Below, piece after piece: positions 40,637 to 49,556 of a DNA stretch of 51,571 nucleotides. The DNA is taken from the NCBI GenBank assembly GCA_003559555.1, contig PWLA01000208.1, positions 1 through 51,571 on the forward strand, given 5' to 3'. The DNA comes from Gemmatimonadota bacterium. GTDB taxonomy: Bacteria > Gemmatimonadota > Gemmatimonadetes > Longimicrobiales > Gaopeijiaceae. The notes beneath the pieces were generated by a model, which did no database searches, had not been told where the DNA came from, and saw nothing but the letters and a program-made list of their open reading frames with translations. Position numbers and translations under genes: made by a program. How positions within the stretch are numbered: position 1 is the first letter of the stretch; each line of letters begins with the position of its first letter.

Positions 40637-41125
40637 CCTCCGAGCCCTGCCATCATGTCTCTGGAGCCCCGTTTTCCCCATGTCCCCCGCCCGGACCCAT
40701 CGGGCCCGCGGCGGGGGCTGGTGCTCGAGGGAGGGCCAGGTGCGTTTATCCGGCCCTCCCCCCCGGTCGACGATGTGACGGGGTTGGCCCTGGATCCCGC
40801 CCGTGGAGGGCGGTTCCAAAGGCTCGAGAAAGTGCAGATCCGCTTCCGGGAGCTCAGGAACGGATTCGGTGAGCCGGTGTCCCTGGCTCAGATCTCGTGT
40901 CTCCCCCGGGAATCGGACCGAGCGTCCTCCGGCCCGGTCCCGACCCTGGTCTTTTGCAACTGATGGAGCGAGGCTGCGAATAGACACGGCCGAGCAGAAG
41001 TGGAGGAAGGACACCGGACGAAGCAGCCCGGGGTCCGGGAAGGGGCGAGAGACAGCGCGTCAGGGGAGTCGTACACACGGCGACGTCGCACTCGAACCCC
41101 GACCCGGTCCCGGGTCTTCTTGCTC
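40637..41125. other. intergenic region, 489 bases, no convincing gene
   Basis: Lies between the FAS1 stop and the mnmG stop (convergent). A 102-codon plus-strand frame (40655-40963) has no ribosome site, motif or family resemblance, and its third-position GC is lower than in neighbouring genes. A short perfect hairpin (41101-41116) followed by TTCTT may end FAS1-strand transcription, but it is weak. No tRNA fold was found. Confidence 0.55.
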
Positions 41126-43078
41126 CTAGCCCACCACCGTTGTCGCCTCGTCCCGGCCTTCAGACGCCCTCTGCTTGCGCCACCGCCGCACCTCCAGGAT
41201 CAGGTTCTGCAGGTCGGCCGGCGATACCCCGGGAATGCGACCCGCCTGCGCCAGATTGGCCGGCCGTACCCGGAGCAGCTTCTCCCGGCTCTCGTAGGAG
41301 ATGGTCTCGAAGGCCATGTACGGGAGCTCCTCTGACAGCTTGAACCCCGCCTTCTCCCGGAGGCGTTCGGCCCGCTCCCGCTCTCGCTGCACGTATCCTT
41401 CGTACTTGATCTCCACCTCCACGGCCGCCGCCGTGTCTCCCTCCGGGTCGAAGGGCGTCTGCCCTTCTGCGAAGAGCTCCGCCACCGACACCTCCGGGCG
41501 CCTCAGGAGCTCCACCCACCGCACCGGCTCGGCCAGCCCGGAGGAATCCATCCTCTCGAGACGAGGGTTCACTTCCTCGGGACGAGCCAGCTCCTGGCGC
41601 AGCCACCCCAGCACCCGCCTCCGCCGCTTCAGCCGTTGGTGGAGGGCCTCTCGATGCTCAGGGGTCAGAAGGCCGATTTCCTCGGCCAGCGGCCCCAGTC
41701 TCTCGTGGGCATTGTCCTGCCGGAGCAGGAGCCGGAACTCGGCCCGGGAGGTGAAGAGCCGATACGGTTCGTCCACCCCCCGGGTCACCAGGTCGTCCAC
41801 CAGGACCCCCAGATAGGCCTGATCACGCTCCAGGATGAACGGCTCCCGCCCCAGCGCCTTGAGGCCCGCGTTGGTCCCGGCCACGATGCCCTGCCCCGCA
41901 GCCTCCTCGTAGCCTGTGGTGCCATTGATCTGACCGGCAAAGAAGAGACCCGGGATGGCCCGCACCTCCAGCGTGTGCCGGAGCTGGTGCGGTGGGAAGT
42001 AGTCGTACTCGATGGCATAGCCCATCCGGGTGATCCGGGCCTCCTCCAGCCCGGGCACGGTCCGCAGGAAGGCCTCCTGCACCTCCAGGGGCAGGGAGGT
42101 GGACAAGCCATTCACGTACAGCTCCCGGGTGTGCAACCCCTCCGGCTCCAGAAACACCTGGTGCCGCGGGTTGTCGGGAAAGCGCACGATCTTGTCTTCG
42201 ATGGACGGACAGTATCGGGGGCCTCGACCCGAAAGCGCTCCACCGTAGAGGGCGCTTCGCTCCAGGTTGTCCTGGATCAGATCCCGGAGCTCCTGTCCGG
42301 TCCAGGTGATCCAGCACACGGTCTGCTCCGGCAGCTCCTCCCGCACGTAGCCGGAAAAGCGGAAATCCTCCGGGTGGCTCTCCTGCACCTCCACCCGGGA
42401 GAAGTCCACCGTGCGACCATCCACTCTGGGCGGCGTGCCCGTCTTGAAGCGGGCCAGCTCCAGGCCCTCCGCCTCGAGCGCCTCGGCCAGCTCCAGCGAC
42501 GGGGCTTCACCGGCTCGCCCCGCGTCGACTCCAGCCTCTCCCCCCACGTGGATCTTCCCCCGGAGGAAGGTCCCTGCCGTCACCACCACCACCTTTCCCT
42601 CCACCACCTGTCCCCCACGGGTGACCACCCCCCGGGGCCGTCCACCCTCCATGATCAGGCCGCTGACCATCTCCTGCATCAGCACCAGATCGGGCAGCTC
42701 ATCGAGCACCCGGCGGACCGCCCTGGGATACAGGCCCCGGTCGCACTGGGCCCGGGGACCCCAGACCGCCGGCCCCTTGGAGCGGTTCAGCATGCGAAAA
42801 TGGATCCTCGAGGCATCGGTGGCCCGTCCCATGACGCCGCCCAGGGCGTCGACCTCCCGGGCCACCACCCCTTTGGCCACTCCGCCAATGGCCGGATTGC
42901 AGCTCATCTGGCCGATCCGGTCCAGGTCCGGGGTAATGAGGAGCGTGCGGGCACACAGCCGCGCCGCCGCCGCCGCCGCTTCGGTGCCGGCATGACCGCC
43001 CCCGATGACGATGACGTCGTAGCGCTCCCCTCTGGCGTCAGCCCTCCCGCCGGCACCCCTCGTAGCGTCCTCCTTCAT
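41126..43078 (-). CDS. mnmG: tRNA uridine 5-carboxymethylaminomethyl modification enzyme MnmG (GidA)
   Basis: FAD/NADH-dependent partner of MnmE that makes (c)mnm5U at the tRNA wobble position, 650 aa. It has the FAD motif VIVIGGGHAGTEAAAAAARL, the GidA signatures MSCNPAIGGVAKG and GPRAQCDRGLYPRAV, CPSIEDKIVRFPD, and the C-terminal EARGRIPGVSPADLQNL-like tail (AGRIPGVSPADLQNL). The open frame extends to 43174. The ATG at 43078 fits the family start, with a GGGAG about ten bases upstream. It is last of the minus-strand series that begins at rpmH. Confidence 0.95.
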   Translation of the reverse strand: MKEDATRGAGGRADARGERYDVIVIGGGHAGTEAAAAAARLCARTLLITPDLDRIGQMSCNPAIGGVAKGVVAREVDALGGVMGRATDASRIHFRMLNRSKGPAVWGPRAQCDRGLYPRAVRRVLDELPDLVLMQEMVSGLIMEGGRPRGVVTRGGQVVEGKVVVVTAGTFLRGKIHVGGEAGVDAGRAGEAPSLELAEALEAEGLELARFKTGTPPRVDGRTVDFSRVEVQESHPEDFRFSGYVREELPEQTVCWITWTGQELRDLIQDNLERSALYGGALSGRGPRYCPSIEDKIVRFPDNPRHQVFLEPEGLHTRELYVNGLSTSLPLEVQEAFLRTVPGLEEARITRMGYAIEYDYFPPHQLRHTLEVRAIPGLFFAGQINGTTGYEEAAGQGIVAGTNAGLKALGREPFILERDQAYLGVLVDDLVTRGVDEPYRLFTSRAEFRLLLRQDNAHERLGPLAEEIGLLTPEHREALHQRLKRRRRVLGWLRQELARPEEVNPRLERMDSSGLAEPVRWVELLRRPEVSVAELFAEGQTPFDPEGDTAAAVEVEIKYEGYVQRERERAERLREKAGFKLSEELPYMAFETISYESREKLLRVRPANLAQAGRIPGVSPADLQNLILEVRRWRKQRASEGRDEATTVVG

Positions 43079-43174
43079 GACCTGCTCTCTCCCGGGCATC
43101 ACGCCCCGCTTCGGAGTCCGGCCGGCTCCGGGGGCATCAGCCACCCGACCGCCCGGCATCCAGCTCCACTCCAC

Positions 43175-43438
43175 TCAGAATCGAATCTCGAACCCCCGGT
43201 CCGGCAGGGCCTGGGCCTCATCCTCCCGCTTGACCTCCCGGACTCGGGCAGCCCGGGGCCCCTCCTCCAGGGCCTCGGCGAAGCGTGCAAGAGCCTCTTC
43301 CCGACCCGCGGCGTGCACCTCCACGCGGCCGTCGGGTCGGTTCCTGACCCACCCGCGCAGTCCTTCTCTTTCAGCCCAGCGTCGGGTCCAGGCTCGAAAG
43401 CCCACACCCTGCACACGCCCGCCGAGCACCACCTTCAT
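43175..43438 (-). CDS. acyP: acylphosphatase
   Basis: Small ferredoxin-like alpha/beta enzyme of 87 aa that hydrolyses acyl phosphates. The signature GGRVQGVGFRAWTRRWAE holds the catalytic Arg, and GWVRNRPDGRVEVHAAG holds the Asn. The ATG at 43438 (MKVVLGGRVQGVGFR) matches the family start. An in-frame GTG at 43480 would add 14 residues. It is inserted between mnmE and mnmG, with gaps of about 100 bases on each side. Confidence 0.88.
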   Translation of the reverse strand: MKVVLGGRVQGVGFRAWTRRWAEREGLRGWVRNRPDGRVEVHAAGREEALARFAEALEEGPRAARVREVKREDEAQALPDRGFEIRF

Positions 43439-43538
43439 CGCGGATTCCGGCACCACAAACTCCTTGAAGTCTGACGGCACAACTGGCGAACTCCGGCTCG
43501 CCTCCCCAGCCAGTGGCCCAGAGGTCCCCCATCTCGCC

Positions 43539-44936
43539 TCATTTACCTATACAGAACCGGGCGAAGACCTGATCCAGGATCTCTTCCGGAGAGATGACGC
43601 CCAGAAGCTCCTCCAGGGCGGACTCGGCCGAGCGCAGGTGCGATACCGCCGCCTCGGCCGGCACCCCACCCTCCAACGCCCGCCCGAAGGCGGCCACCTC
43701 GTCCCGAGCCCGTTCCACCCCTTCTCGCTGCCGCCGTCGGGTGAGGACCGGGGCGTCGGTGCCCATCCGAACCAGGCCCCCAAACACGAGCTCACCCAGC
43801 AGACTCCGCAGCTCGTCCAGCCCCTCTCCACTCCGGGCTGACACCGTTGCCGCGCCGGCGATCCGTTCCCGCGCCTCGGCGGTCCCCTCGTGGCCACCCG
43901 CACCGACCCCCCGCCCCTTCCCTGCCCGATCGGAGCAACTCCGAACCAGCACCACCGGCACCCGCCCGGCCCACTCCGCCAGGAACGCCTCCTCCGGCGC
44001 ACCCCAGGGCTGATCCACCGGAACGCAGAGGAGGATCACATCGGCTCCGGACAGGTACCGGCGAGCCACCTCGATCCCCATGCGCTCCACCTCGTCAGCC
44101 CCGTCCCGGAGCCCGGCGGTGTCCACCAGTCGGAAGGGAAAACCGCCCAGCTGCACCCGGGCCTCCAGGGCGTCGCGGGTCGTGCCGGGCGTCGGGGTCA
44201 CGATGGCCCGCTGCTGGCCCAGAAGCGCGTTGTAGAGGGACGACTTCCCGGTGTTGGGGCGCCCGGCAAGGACCGCCAGGGCACCCTCTCTCAGGAGCTC
44301 GCCCTCCGGGGCCGTAGCCAGCAGGCGCCCCAGCCGATCCTCCACCTCCTGGGCCCGGTCCACGATGGTCGAGGCCGGCACCGGGGGATCGTCCTCTTCG
44401 GGAAAATCGATGTGGTGCACCAGGAGGGCCTCCACCTCCAGGAGCGCCTCCCGAAGGCCCGCCAGGCGTCCCGAGAGGCCCCCGTCCATCTGGTGCACCG
44501 CGGCACGGTGGAGAGCCGGGCTTTCGGCGTCCACCATGTCCGCCACCGCCTCGGCCTGGACCAGGTCCAGCTTGCCGTTCAGGTAGGCCCGGCGGGTGAA
44601 CTCTCCCGGCTCGGCCTGTCGAGCTCCCGCCTTCCGGCACGCCTCCTCCATGAGTGCCGTCACCAGAACGCCTCCGTGCACCGACAGCTCCGCCAGGTCC
44701 TCGCCCGTATACGAGGCCGGCCCGGCGAAGAAGGTGACGAGCCCTCGGTCCACGGCATCGCCATCGGTGGGATCCACCAGCTGAGTCAGGGTGGGACGCC
44801 GGTCCGGAGGCGGCACCTCCAGCTCCGGCGCCACCTTCTCCAGCACCTGCCGCGTGGCCGGCCCCGAAACCCGGAGGACCGCCAGCGCTCCCCGGCCCGG
44901 AGCCGTACTCCGCGCCACGATGGTGTCTACCTCCAT
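43539..44936 (-). CDS. mnmE: tRNA modification GTPase MnmE (TrmE)
   Basis: K-loop GTPase of 465 aa that works with MnmG. The N-terminal folate-binding-like domain is ALAVLRVSGPATRQV. The G domain is inserted in the helical part: G1 AGRPNTGKSSLYN, G2 GTTRD, G3 DTAGLR. The protein ends in the diagnostic FCIGK, whose Cys is essential. The ATG has GGAGG five bases upstream. The yidC gene lies 23 bases before it. Confidence 0.96.
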   Translation of the reverse strand: MEVDTIVARSTAPGRGALAVLRVSGPATRQVLEKVAPELEVPPPDRRPTLTQLVDPTDGDAVDRGLVTFFAGPASYTGEDLAELSVHGGVLVTALMEEACRKAGARQAEPGEFTRRAYLNGKLDLVQAEAVADMVDAESPALHRAAVHQMDGGLSGRLAGLREALLEVEALLVHHIDFPEEDDPPVPASTIVDRAQEVEDRLGRLLATAPEGELLREGALAVLAGRPNTGKSSLYNALLGQQRAIVTPTPGTTRDALEARVQLGGFPFRLVDTAGLRDGADEVERMGIEVARRYLSGADVILLCVPVDQPWGAPEEAFLAEWAGRVPVVLVRSCSDRAGKGRGVGAGGHEGTAEARERIAGAATVSARSGEGLDELRSLLGELVFGGLVRMGTDAPVLTRRRQREGVERARDEVAAFGRALEGGVPAEAAVSHLRSAESALEELLGVISPEEILDQVFARFCIGK

Positions 44937-44959
44937 CCCGTCCTCCGGAAGGTCCCCGG

Positions 44960-46729
44960 TCAGGCCTCCGCCTTGGCCTCCACCGCCGTGGGCGGCCCCT
45001 TCGCCTGCACCTTCCTCCGCTCATTGGCGATCCACCACGACTGGGGCAGGGTGGCCAGGTTGGCCGTCAGGTAGTAGAGGTTCAGCCCCGACGGCAGGTT
45101 CGAGAAGATCACCACCATGAAGATGGGCAGCAGCCACATCATCATCTTCATCTGCGGGTTGATCTCCTCCATGGTCCGGAAGGAGATCCACTGCATGAGG
45201 AACATTGAGATCCCCAGCAGGACGGGCAGGATGAAGAGCGGGTCCCGGGTGGCCAGGTCCGGAAGCCAGGCGAAGGGCACGCCCCGGAGCTCGATGGTGT
45301 TCTGGAAGACGAAGAAGAGGGCGATGAGCACCGGCCACGGCAGAAGCATGGGCCAACACCCGGCAAGGGGATTGAAACCGTGCTCCTTGTAGAGCTTCAT
45401 CAGCTCCTTCTGCATCCGCTCCGGCTCGTCCTTGTACTTGGTCTGGATCTCCTTCAGGAGCGGCTGCACCGCCAGATTCCGGAGCTGCGCCCGCATGGCC
45501 TTGTGGTTCAGCGGAAACAGGAGGACCCGCATGGAGACGCCAAAGATGATGAGCACCCAGCCGTAGCCCACTCCCAGGTTCTCGTGGAGAAAGACCAGCA
45601 CCCAGGTGATGACGCCTACGAAGGGTCGCAGGATGGGCCGGATGAAGCCCCATCCCACCGGGTTCACCTCCTGGAAGTCGTGGCCCAGGGCCGAGAGGAT
45701 CTGGAAGTCCTGCGGGCCGGCAAAGAACCGGTAGTCGAAGGTGCCCCCCGAACCCAGCGACTGGGTCACCGCCACGTCGGCCGTGGCCCACTCCTCGAAC
45801 TGGGCCGGGTCGGCCACGATGCCACCGAAGTACTCGGTCCCCCCGGGCTCCTGCGAGCCCAGGGCGGCCACCACGAAGTACCGGCTCTTCACCGCCGTCC
45901 AGTGGAAGGGCCCGTCCGCCGTGGTCCGGGTCTCCACGTCTTCCAGCGACCGGTTGTCCACCCCCTCCTGAAGGTGGTTCACCACGTACTCGAGCTCCCG
46001 GGCCTCGGCCGCCAGATCCACCTCGTTGAATGCGACGCCCCGTCCCAGATCGGTCAGGAGAAGAGCCCGGCTCATGCCGCTGACCTGCCCGTCGACCCGC
46101 ACCACGTACGAGTCGGGGTCGAAGTGGTAGCGGACCCCGAAGGAGAAGGGCTCAGTGGGATGTTGATAGGTGAAGGTGAGCGTCTGCTCGCCCCCTCCCG
46201 CCTGCAGTTCGAGCCCCCCTTCCGGCTCCACCTGGAAGGTGGCCCGCCGCAGATCCACCGTGTCACCCTCCACCACCAGCCGGGTCCCCAGGATTCCCAC
46301 CTCCGGGTCGGCCACCAGCTGCACCGGACCGGGCCGGGTAAATGAGCGGAAGCCCGGCAACTCCACCGAGGTGACCCTGGCGCCCCGATCCGAGAACTGG
46401 AAGCTGTAGAGGGGTCCTTCCACCGGAATGATCCGCTCCTCAGCAGTGGGTTCCGGCGCCAGGTCCTCCTCCGCCACCGCCAGTTCCGGATCGGCCGGAT
46501 CGGCCGGCGGCTCCAGCTCCGGAAGCTCGGGATCGGCCGGAGGCTCCGCCGGGGGCACCGCTTCTTCCTCCGGATCCGGGTCCGGATCGGGCTCGGCCAC
46601 CACCTCCTCGGGGGTGGGTGCCTCGTCCGGATCCTCCGGCGGGGGAGCCGGGGGAAAGAGGATGTTGGTCCCCACCAGGACCAGGATCATCAAGACGATG
46701 GCCAGAACCAGCCTGGCCTCGGTATTCAT
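44960..46729 (-). CDS. yidC: membrane protein insertase YidC
   Basis: Gram-negative-type Oxa1/YidC insertase of 589 aa. TM1 (LVLAIVLMILVLVGTNILF) is followed by a strikingly acidic, Pro-rich linker of about 75 residues (PED/PEL repeats), then the large periplasmic beta domain. The conserved C-terminal membrane core includes WGFIRPILRPFVGVITWVLVFL, the hydrophilic groove Arg (SMRVLLFPLNHKAMRA), the cytoplasmic helical hairpin (KYKDEPERMQKELMKLYKEHGFNPLAGC) and the last TMs. The ATG at 46729 (MNTEARL) is preferred over 46747 because purine-rich AAGGG precedes it. Confidence 0.95.
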   Translation of the reverse strand: MNTEARLVLAIVLMILVLVGTNILFPPAPPPEDPDEAPTPEEVVAEPDPDPDPEEEAVPPAEPPADPELPELEPPADPADPELAVAEEDLAPEPTAEERIIPVEGPLYSFQFSDRGARVTSVELPGFRSFTRPGPVQLVADPEVGILGTRLVVEGDTVDLRRATFQVEPEGGLELQAGGGEQTLTFTYQHPTEPFSFGVRYHFDPDSYVVRVDGQVSGMSRALLLTDLGRGVAFNEVDLAAEARELEYVVNHLQEGVDNRSLEDVETRTTADGPFHWTAVKSRYFVVAALGSQEPGGTEYFGGIVADPAQFEEWATADVAVTQSLGSGGTFDYRFFAGPQDFQILSALGHDFQEVNPVGWGFIRPILRPFVGVITWVLVFLHENLGVGYGWVLIIFGVSMRVLLFPLNHKAMRAQLRNLAVQPLLKEIQTKYKDEPERMQKELMKLYKEHGFNPLAGCWPMLLPWPVLIALFFVFQNTIELRGVPFAWLPDLATRDPLFILPVLLGISMFLMQWISFRTMEEINPQMKMMMWLLPIFMVVIFSNLPSGLNLYYLTANLATLPQSWWIANERRKVQAKGPPTAVEAKAEA

Positions 46730-46747
46730 TCGCCCTTCCATGGACAT

Positions 46748-47032
46748 CTACGCGTGGGCTTCCGGGGAATCAGGGGCCCCCTCGTCCGGAGGGGGGATGG
46801 TCAACTCCCGGGCAGGGATCCCGGGCACCGGGTCGTATCCCTTGCCGCCGAAGGGATGGCACCGGGCGAATCGCTTCAGGAACAACCACCCGCCTCGAAG
46901 GAGACCGTGCCCCTCGATGGCCTCCAGGGCATACGACGAGCAGGTGGGGGTGAACCGGCAGGAGGGCAGGGTGAAGGGCGAGATCCCCTTCTGGTAGAAC
47001 CGGATCAATCCGAGGGCGAGGCGTCGGAACAC
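46748..47032 (-). CDS. yidD: membrane protein insertion efficiency factor YidD
   Basis: A 94-aa peripheral membrane protein with the signature [30 protein letters not shown] and [13 protein letters not shown]. It assists YidC-dependent insertion. The GTG at 47032 has GGAG five bases upstream. The gene overlaps the 3' end of rnpA by 28 bases and is followed by yidC after 18 bases. Confidence 0.93.
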   Translation of the reverse strand: MFRRLALGLIRFYQKGISPFTLPSCRFTPTCSSYALEAIEGHGLLRGGWLFLKRFARCHPFGGKGYDPVPGIPARELTIPPPDEGAPDSPEAHA

Positions 47033-47418
47033 AAGCGCTCCGTTAGGCGAATCAATTCGGTTCTGAGTTCGTGGAAGGCACGTTCGTACGCTCCGGGACG
47101 AGCCCGGACCAGCACGTCCAGGGGCCGGTCCGCCGTCCGGAGCCGAGGGAGCACTTCGAGACGGCCCAGCTCCCTGAGCCTTCGCCGGAGGAGATTCCGG
47201 TCTACCACACGACGGCGGTGCTTGGGCACGATGGTGCCGAAGCGGGGGCCGTCATCCGGAGCCGGTGTCACGAAGACATCCAGCTCGCCGGCCCGATACC
47301 TTCGAGCTTGTCGAAGGATCCGGCGAATTTCGGTGCCCCGGCGAATACGGGCACGCCGGGGCCAACGGTATCCCGATCCGACCGGTCCCGAAGGATCACC
47401 GGAGTCGGCCGGGGACAC
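47005..47418 (-). CDS. rnpA: ribonuclease P protein component
   Basis: Basic protein of 137 aa that assists the RNase P RNA in 5' tRNA maturation. The RNR motif [17 protein letters not shown] is clear, preceded by [13 protein letters not shown]. The first 20 residues are an extension of the usual start. The GTG start lies seven bases after the rpmH stop, the normal rpmH-rnpA arrangement. Confidence 0.92.
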   Translation of the reverse strand: MSPADSGDPSGPVGSGYRWPRRARIRRGTEIRRILRQARRYRAGELDVFVTPAPDDGPRFGTIVPKHRRRVVDRNLLRRRLRELGRLEVLPRLRTADRPLDVLVRARPGAYERAFHELRTELIRLTERLCSDASPSD

Positions 47419-47425
47419 TCGAGGC

Positions 47426-47575
47426 CTACTTCCGCCCCGTCTTGACGGTGAGCCGGTGCCGGCCCTTCTTGCGCCGCCGGTTCAGGGTCTTGCGGCCCGC
47501 CTTGGTCGACATCCGGGCGCGGAAGCCGTGCTTGTTGCGCCGCTTGCGGTTACGTGGCTTGTATGTGGGTCCCAT
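47426..47575 (-). CDS. rpmH: 50S ribosomal protein L34
   Basis: A 49-aa very basic protein: [18 protein letters not shown] continuing with [20 protein letters not shown] and ending in RLTVKTGRK. It matches L34 along its whole length with a short C-terminal addition. ATG at 47575, stop TAG at 47426-47428. AAGGA lies about ten bases upstream of the start. It is the first gene of the rpmH-rnpA-yidD-yidC-mnmE series. Confidence 0.97.
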   Translation of the reverse strand: MGPTYKPRNRKRRNKHGFRARMSTKAGRKTLNRRRKKGRHRLTVKTGRK

Positions 47576-47651
47576 GATAATCCCGTCCTTACCGTTTGCT
47601 TGCGAACACCCCCGTTCAGGAGAACGAGGCTGGTCTGAGGGTTAGCAGGGT

Positions 47652-47681
47652 AAGATACCCAGCCGGGGCAAAGTGAGTCAA
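47652..47681 (-). promoter_or_regulatory. candidate promoter for rpmH-rnpA-yidD-yidC
   Basis: On the minus strand TTGACT (47676-47681) and TATCTT (47652-47657) are 18 bases apart. The predicted start near 47645 gives a leader of about 70 bases before rpmH. Confidence 0.5.
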
Positions 47682-47724
47682 CCTTCGGGTGGTCTGGGCT
47701 CGTTGCGCCAGTCCGTCCCCTCGA

Positions 47725-47753
47725 TTGACTTTTCCACAATCGACTCGTACCGT
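47725..47753 (+). promoter_or_regulatory. candidate dnaA promoter with an internal DnaA box
   Basis: TTGACT (47725-47730) and TACCGT (47748-47753) are spaced by 17 bases, about 75 bases before the dnaA ATG. A DnaA box TTTTCCACA (47730-47738) starts on the last base of the -35 element and fills the spacer, so DnaA could repress its own gene. The rest of the 47576-47826 gap shows only the divergent rpmH promoter. Confidence 0.5.
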
Positions 47754-47826
47754 TGGTGCCCCCTGTCGGATCCGCTCCTCGCCCAGCCCGATCACCCCAA
47801 CTCAAGCCCGCCGGCCGCAGGAAGGA

Positions 47827-49242
47827 ATGGAGCTCACCCCAACCGAGGTCTGGTCAAAAGTCCTGGCAGCCGCCAGGGACCGTATGCCGGAACAGAGCTT
47901 TCGCACCTGGCTGCAGGGAAGCGAGGCGGTGGGATTCAGCTCCGACGAGCTCCTGGTGGAAGCGCCCAGCGAGTTCCACGCCGAGTGGCTGGAGGACAAG
48001 TACGGAGACGATCTCTCCAACATCCTGAGCCGGATCCTGGACCGCCCCGCCAGCGTCTCCTTTCAGTCCCCCCCCTCGGGTTCAATCTCGTCGGTGCCTC
48101 AGGTGGAACTCTCGTCCGGCCCCAGCACCCCCGCCGGCGGATCCGACACCACGGGAGCCCCTGCCGAAAGCTCCCTGCCTGCCACCGGCACCCGAACCCC
48201 CATGTACGGTTCGGCGCTGAACGAGCGCTATACCTTCGACCGCTTCGTGGTGGGCAACAACAACCAGTTGGCTGCTGCCGCCTCGAGAGCGGTGTCCGAG
48301 AAGCCCGGCCGGACCTACAACCCCCTCTTTCTCTATGGCGGAGTAGGGTTGGGAAAGACCCACCTGATGCACGCGGTGGGCCACTCGATTCTGGGGCGGG
48401 ATCCGAAGCGAAAGGTGGCGTACGTCACCACCGAGAGCTTCATGAACGACCTGGTCCGGGCCATCCAGCAGGGCACCACCCGGGAGTTTCGCCAACGCTA
48501 CCGGAAGATCGATCTCCTCCTGGTGGACGATGTCCACTTCCTGGAACGGAAGGACAGCACGCAGGAGGAGTTCTTCCACACCTTCAACGCGCTCTACGAC
48601 GCAAGCAAGCAGGTGGTGCTCACCTCGGACCGACCCCCCAAGGAACTGCCCGGAGTGGAGGACCGCCTGGTCTCCCGGTTCGAGTGGGGGCTGGTGGCGG
48701 ACATCAAGCCGCCGGACTACGAGACCCGGGTGGCGATCCTGCAGAAGAAGGCAGCCGATGACGGCCTCAGCATGGACGAGGAGGTCATGGACTTCATTGC
48801 CCGGTCGTGTACGGCTTCGGTGCGGGAGCTGGAGGGGGCCGTGATCAAGCTGCTGGCCTACTCGTCGCTCCGGAAGGAGGAGGTCACCGTGGACCTGGCC
48901 CGAACCGCCCTCCAGGGGGTCCTCCGGGACCAGGACCCGTCGGGCCCCCAGCGGCTCAGCCCGGAGCTCATCCGGGATCGGGTGGCCGCCGAGTTCGGGG
49001 TCAAGTCCGAGGCGCTGGCCTCGAAGCGGCGAACACGCAAGCTCACCGTGCCTCGACAGGTGGCCATGTTCCTCATCCGGGAGCTCACCGACGAATCGCT
49101 GGTGCGCATTGGCGGCGCCTTTGGCGGACGCGACCACTCCACCGTGATCCATTCCATCCGCAAGGTGGAAGACGACATGGAAGCGGACGAGGCCTTCGCT
49201 CGCCGGGTCCGGTCCCTACAAGCCCAGCTCCAGGCGCCGTGA
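47827..49242 (+). CDS. dnaA: chromosomal replication initiator DnaA
   Basis: Initiator ATPase of 471 aa. Domain I is VWSKVLAAARDRMPEQSFRTWLQ. Domain II is a Ser/Pro/Gly-rich linker of about 55 residues. Domain III has NERYTFDRFVVGNNNQLA, Walker A GGVGLGKTHL, Walker B LLLVDDVHFLE and the arginine-finger region. Domain IV ends in the DNA-binding signature FGGRDHSTVIHSI. The ATG at 47827 (MELTPTEVW) fits the family and follows AGGA closely. It diverges from rpmH and is followed by the origin region and dnaN. Confidence 0.97.
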   Translation: MELTPTEVWSKVLAAARDRMPEQSFRTWLQGSEAVGFSSDELLVEAPSEFHAEWLEDKYGDDLSNILSRILDRPASVSFQSPPSGSISSVPQVELSSGPSTPAGGSDTTGAPAESSLPATGTRTPMYGSALNERYTFDRFVVGNNNQLAAAASRAVSEKPGRTYNPLFLYGGVGLGKTHLMHAVGHSILGRDPKRKVAYVTTESFMNDLVRAIQQGTTREFRQRYRKIDLLLVDDVHFLERKDSTQEEFFHTFNALYDASKQVVLTSDRPPKELPGVEDRLVSRFEWGLVADIKPPDYETRVAILQKKAADDGLSMDEEVMDFIARSCTASVRELEGAVIKLLAYSSLRKEEVTVDLARTALQGVLRDQDPSGPQRLSPELIRDRVAAEFGVKSEALASKRRTRKLTVPRQVAMFLIRELTDESLVRIGGAFGGRDHSTVIHSIRKVEDDMEADEAFARRVRSLQAQLQAP

Positions 49243-49297
49243 GCCGGCCTCGCTTCGGGGCCTGCGACCAGAATCGTGGGAAGGTGGTGGGAAATGG

Positions 49298-49526
49298 TGT
49301 GGAGAAGTCGTATCTTTTCCACACGGTCCGGCCCGCCGTGGACTCGGTGGAAAGCTTTCCGGGCTTTTCCCCCGACTTTCCACCTGGCGTCGAGGGACGG
49401 GGGAGTGGTCTGCCGCACCGGATTCCGATATCCTGATGCGCGGATCTTCCACAGATCCACATCCTCTACTGCTACTACTAGTTTGTAGTTCTATAGAGAG
49501 GTAGAAGAACAACTACCGGTGGAAAG
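49298..49526. other. probable replication origin (oriC) between dnaA and dnaN
   Basis: The 314-base gap 49243-49556 has no gene but many DnaA-box-like nonamers: TTCTCCACA (minus, 49298-49306), TTTTCCACA (plus, 49315-49323), CTTTCCACC (minus, 49346-49354; plus, 49376-49384; minus, 49518-49526), TCTTCCACA (plus, 49445-49453) and AGATCCACA (plus, 49453-49461). From about 49461 to 49517 the DNA is distinctly AT-rich for this genome. Genes to the left run mostly on the minus strand and dnaA-dnaN on the plus strand, as expected for a bidirectional origin. Confidence 0.8.
49466..49480 (-). promoter_or_regulatory. DnaA-trio element (unwinding site)
   Basis: Five consecutive triplets read CTA, CTG, CTA, CTA, CTA on the plus strand, so the minus strand shows the 3'-GAT-5' trio repeat described in Bacillus subtilis oriC. 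They start four bases after two tandem DnaA-box-like sites (49445-49461) and lead into AT-rich DNA. This order (boxes, short spacer, trios) is that of the basal origin unwinding system. Confidence 0.7.
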
Positions 49527-49556
49527 CTGCCGACCAACCTGCATTCTGGAGCCGAG

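Noticed and set aside
40655-40963. 102-codon plus-strand frame just after the FAS1 gene
   Set aside because: No ribosome site, no recognisable domain, lower third-position GC than real genes nearby. Kept only as part of the intergenic description.
41040-41125. tRNA-like T-arm (TTCGA loop) near the mnmG stop
   Set aside because: No matching acceptor, anticodon or D arms could be folded. Only a small hairpin remains.
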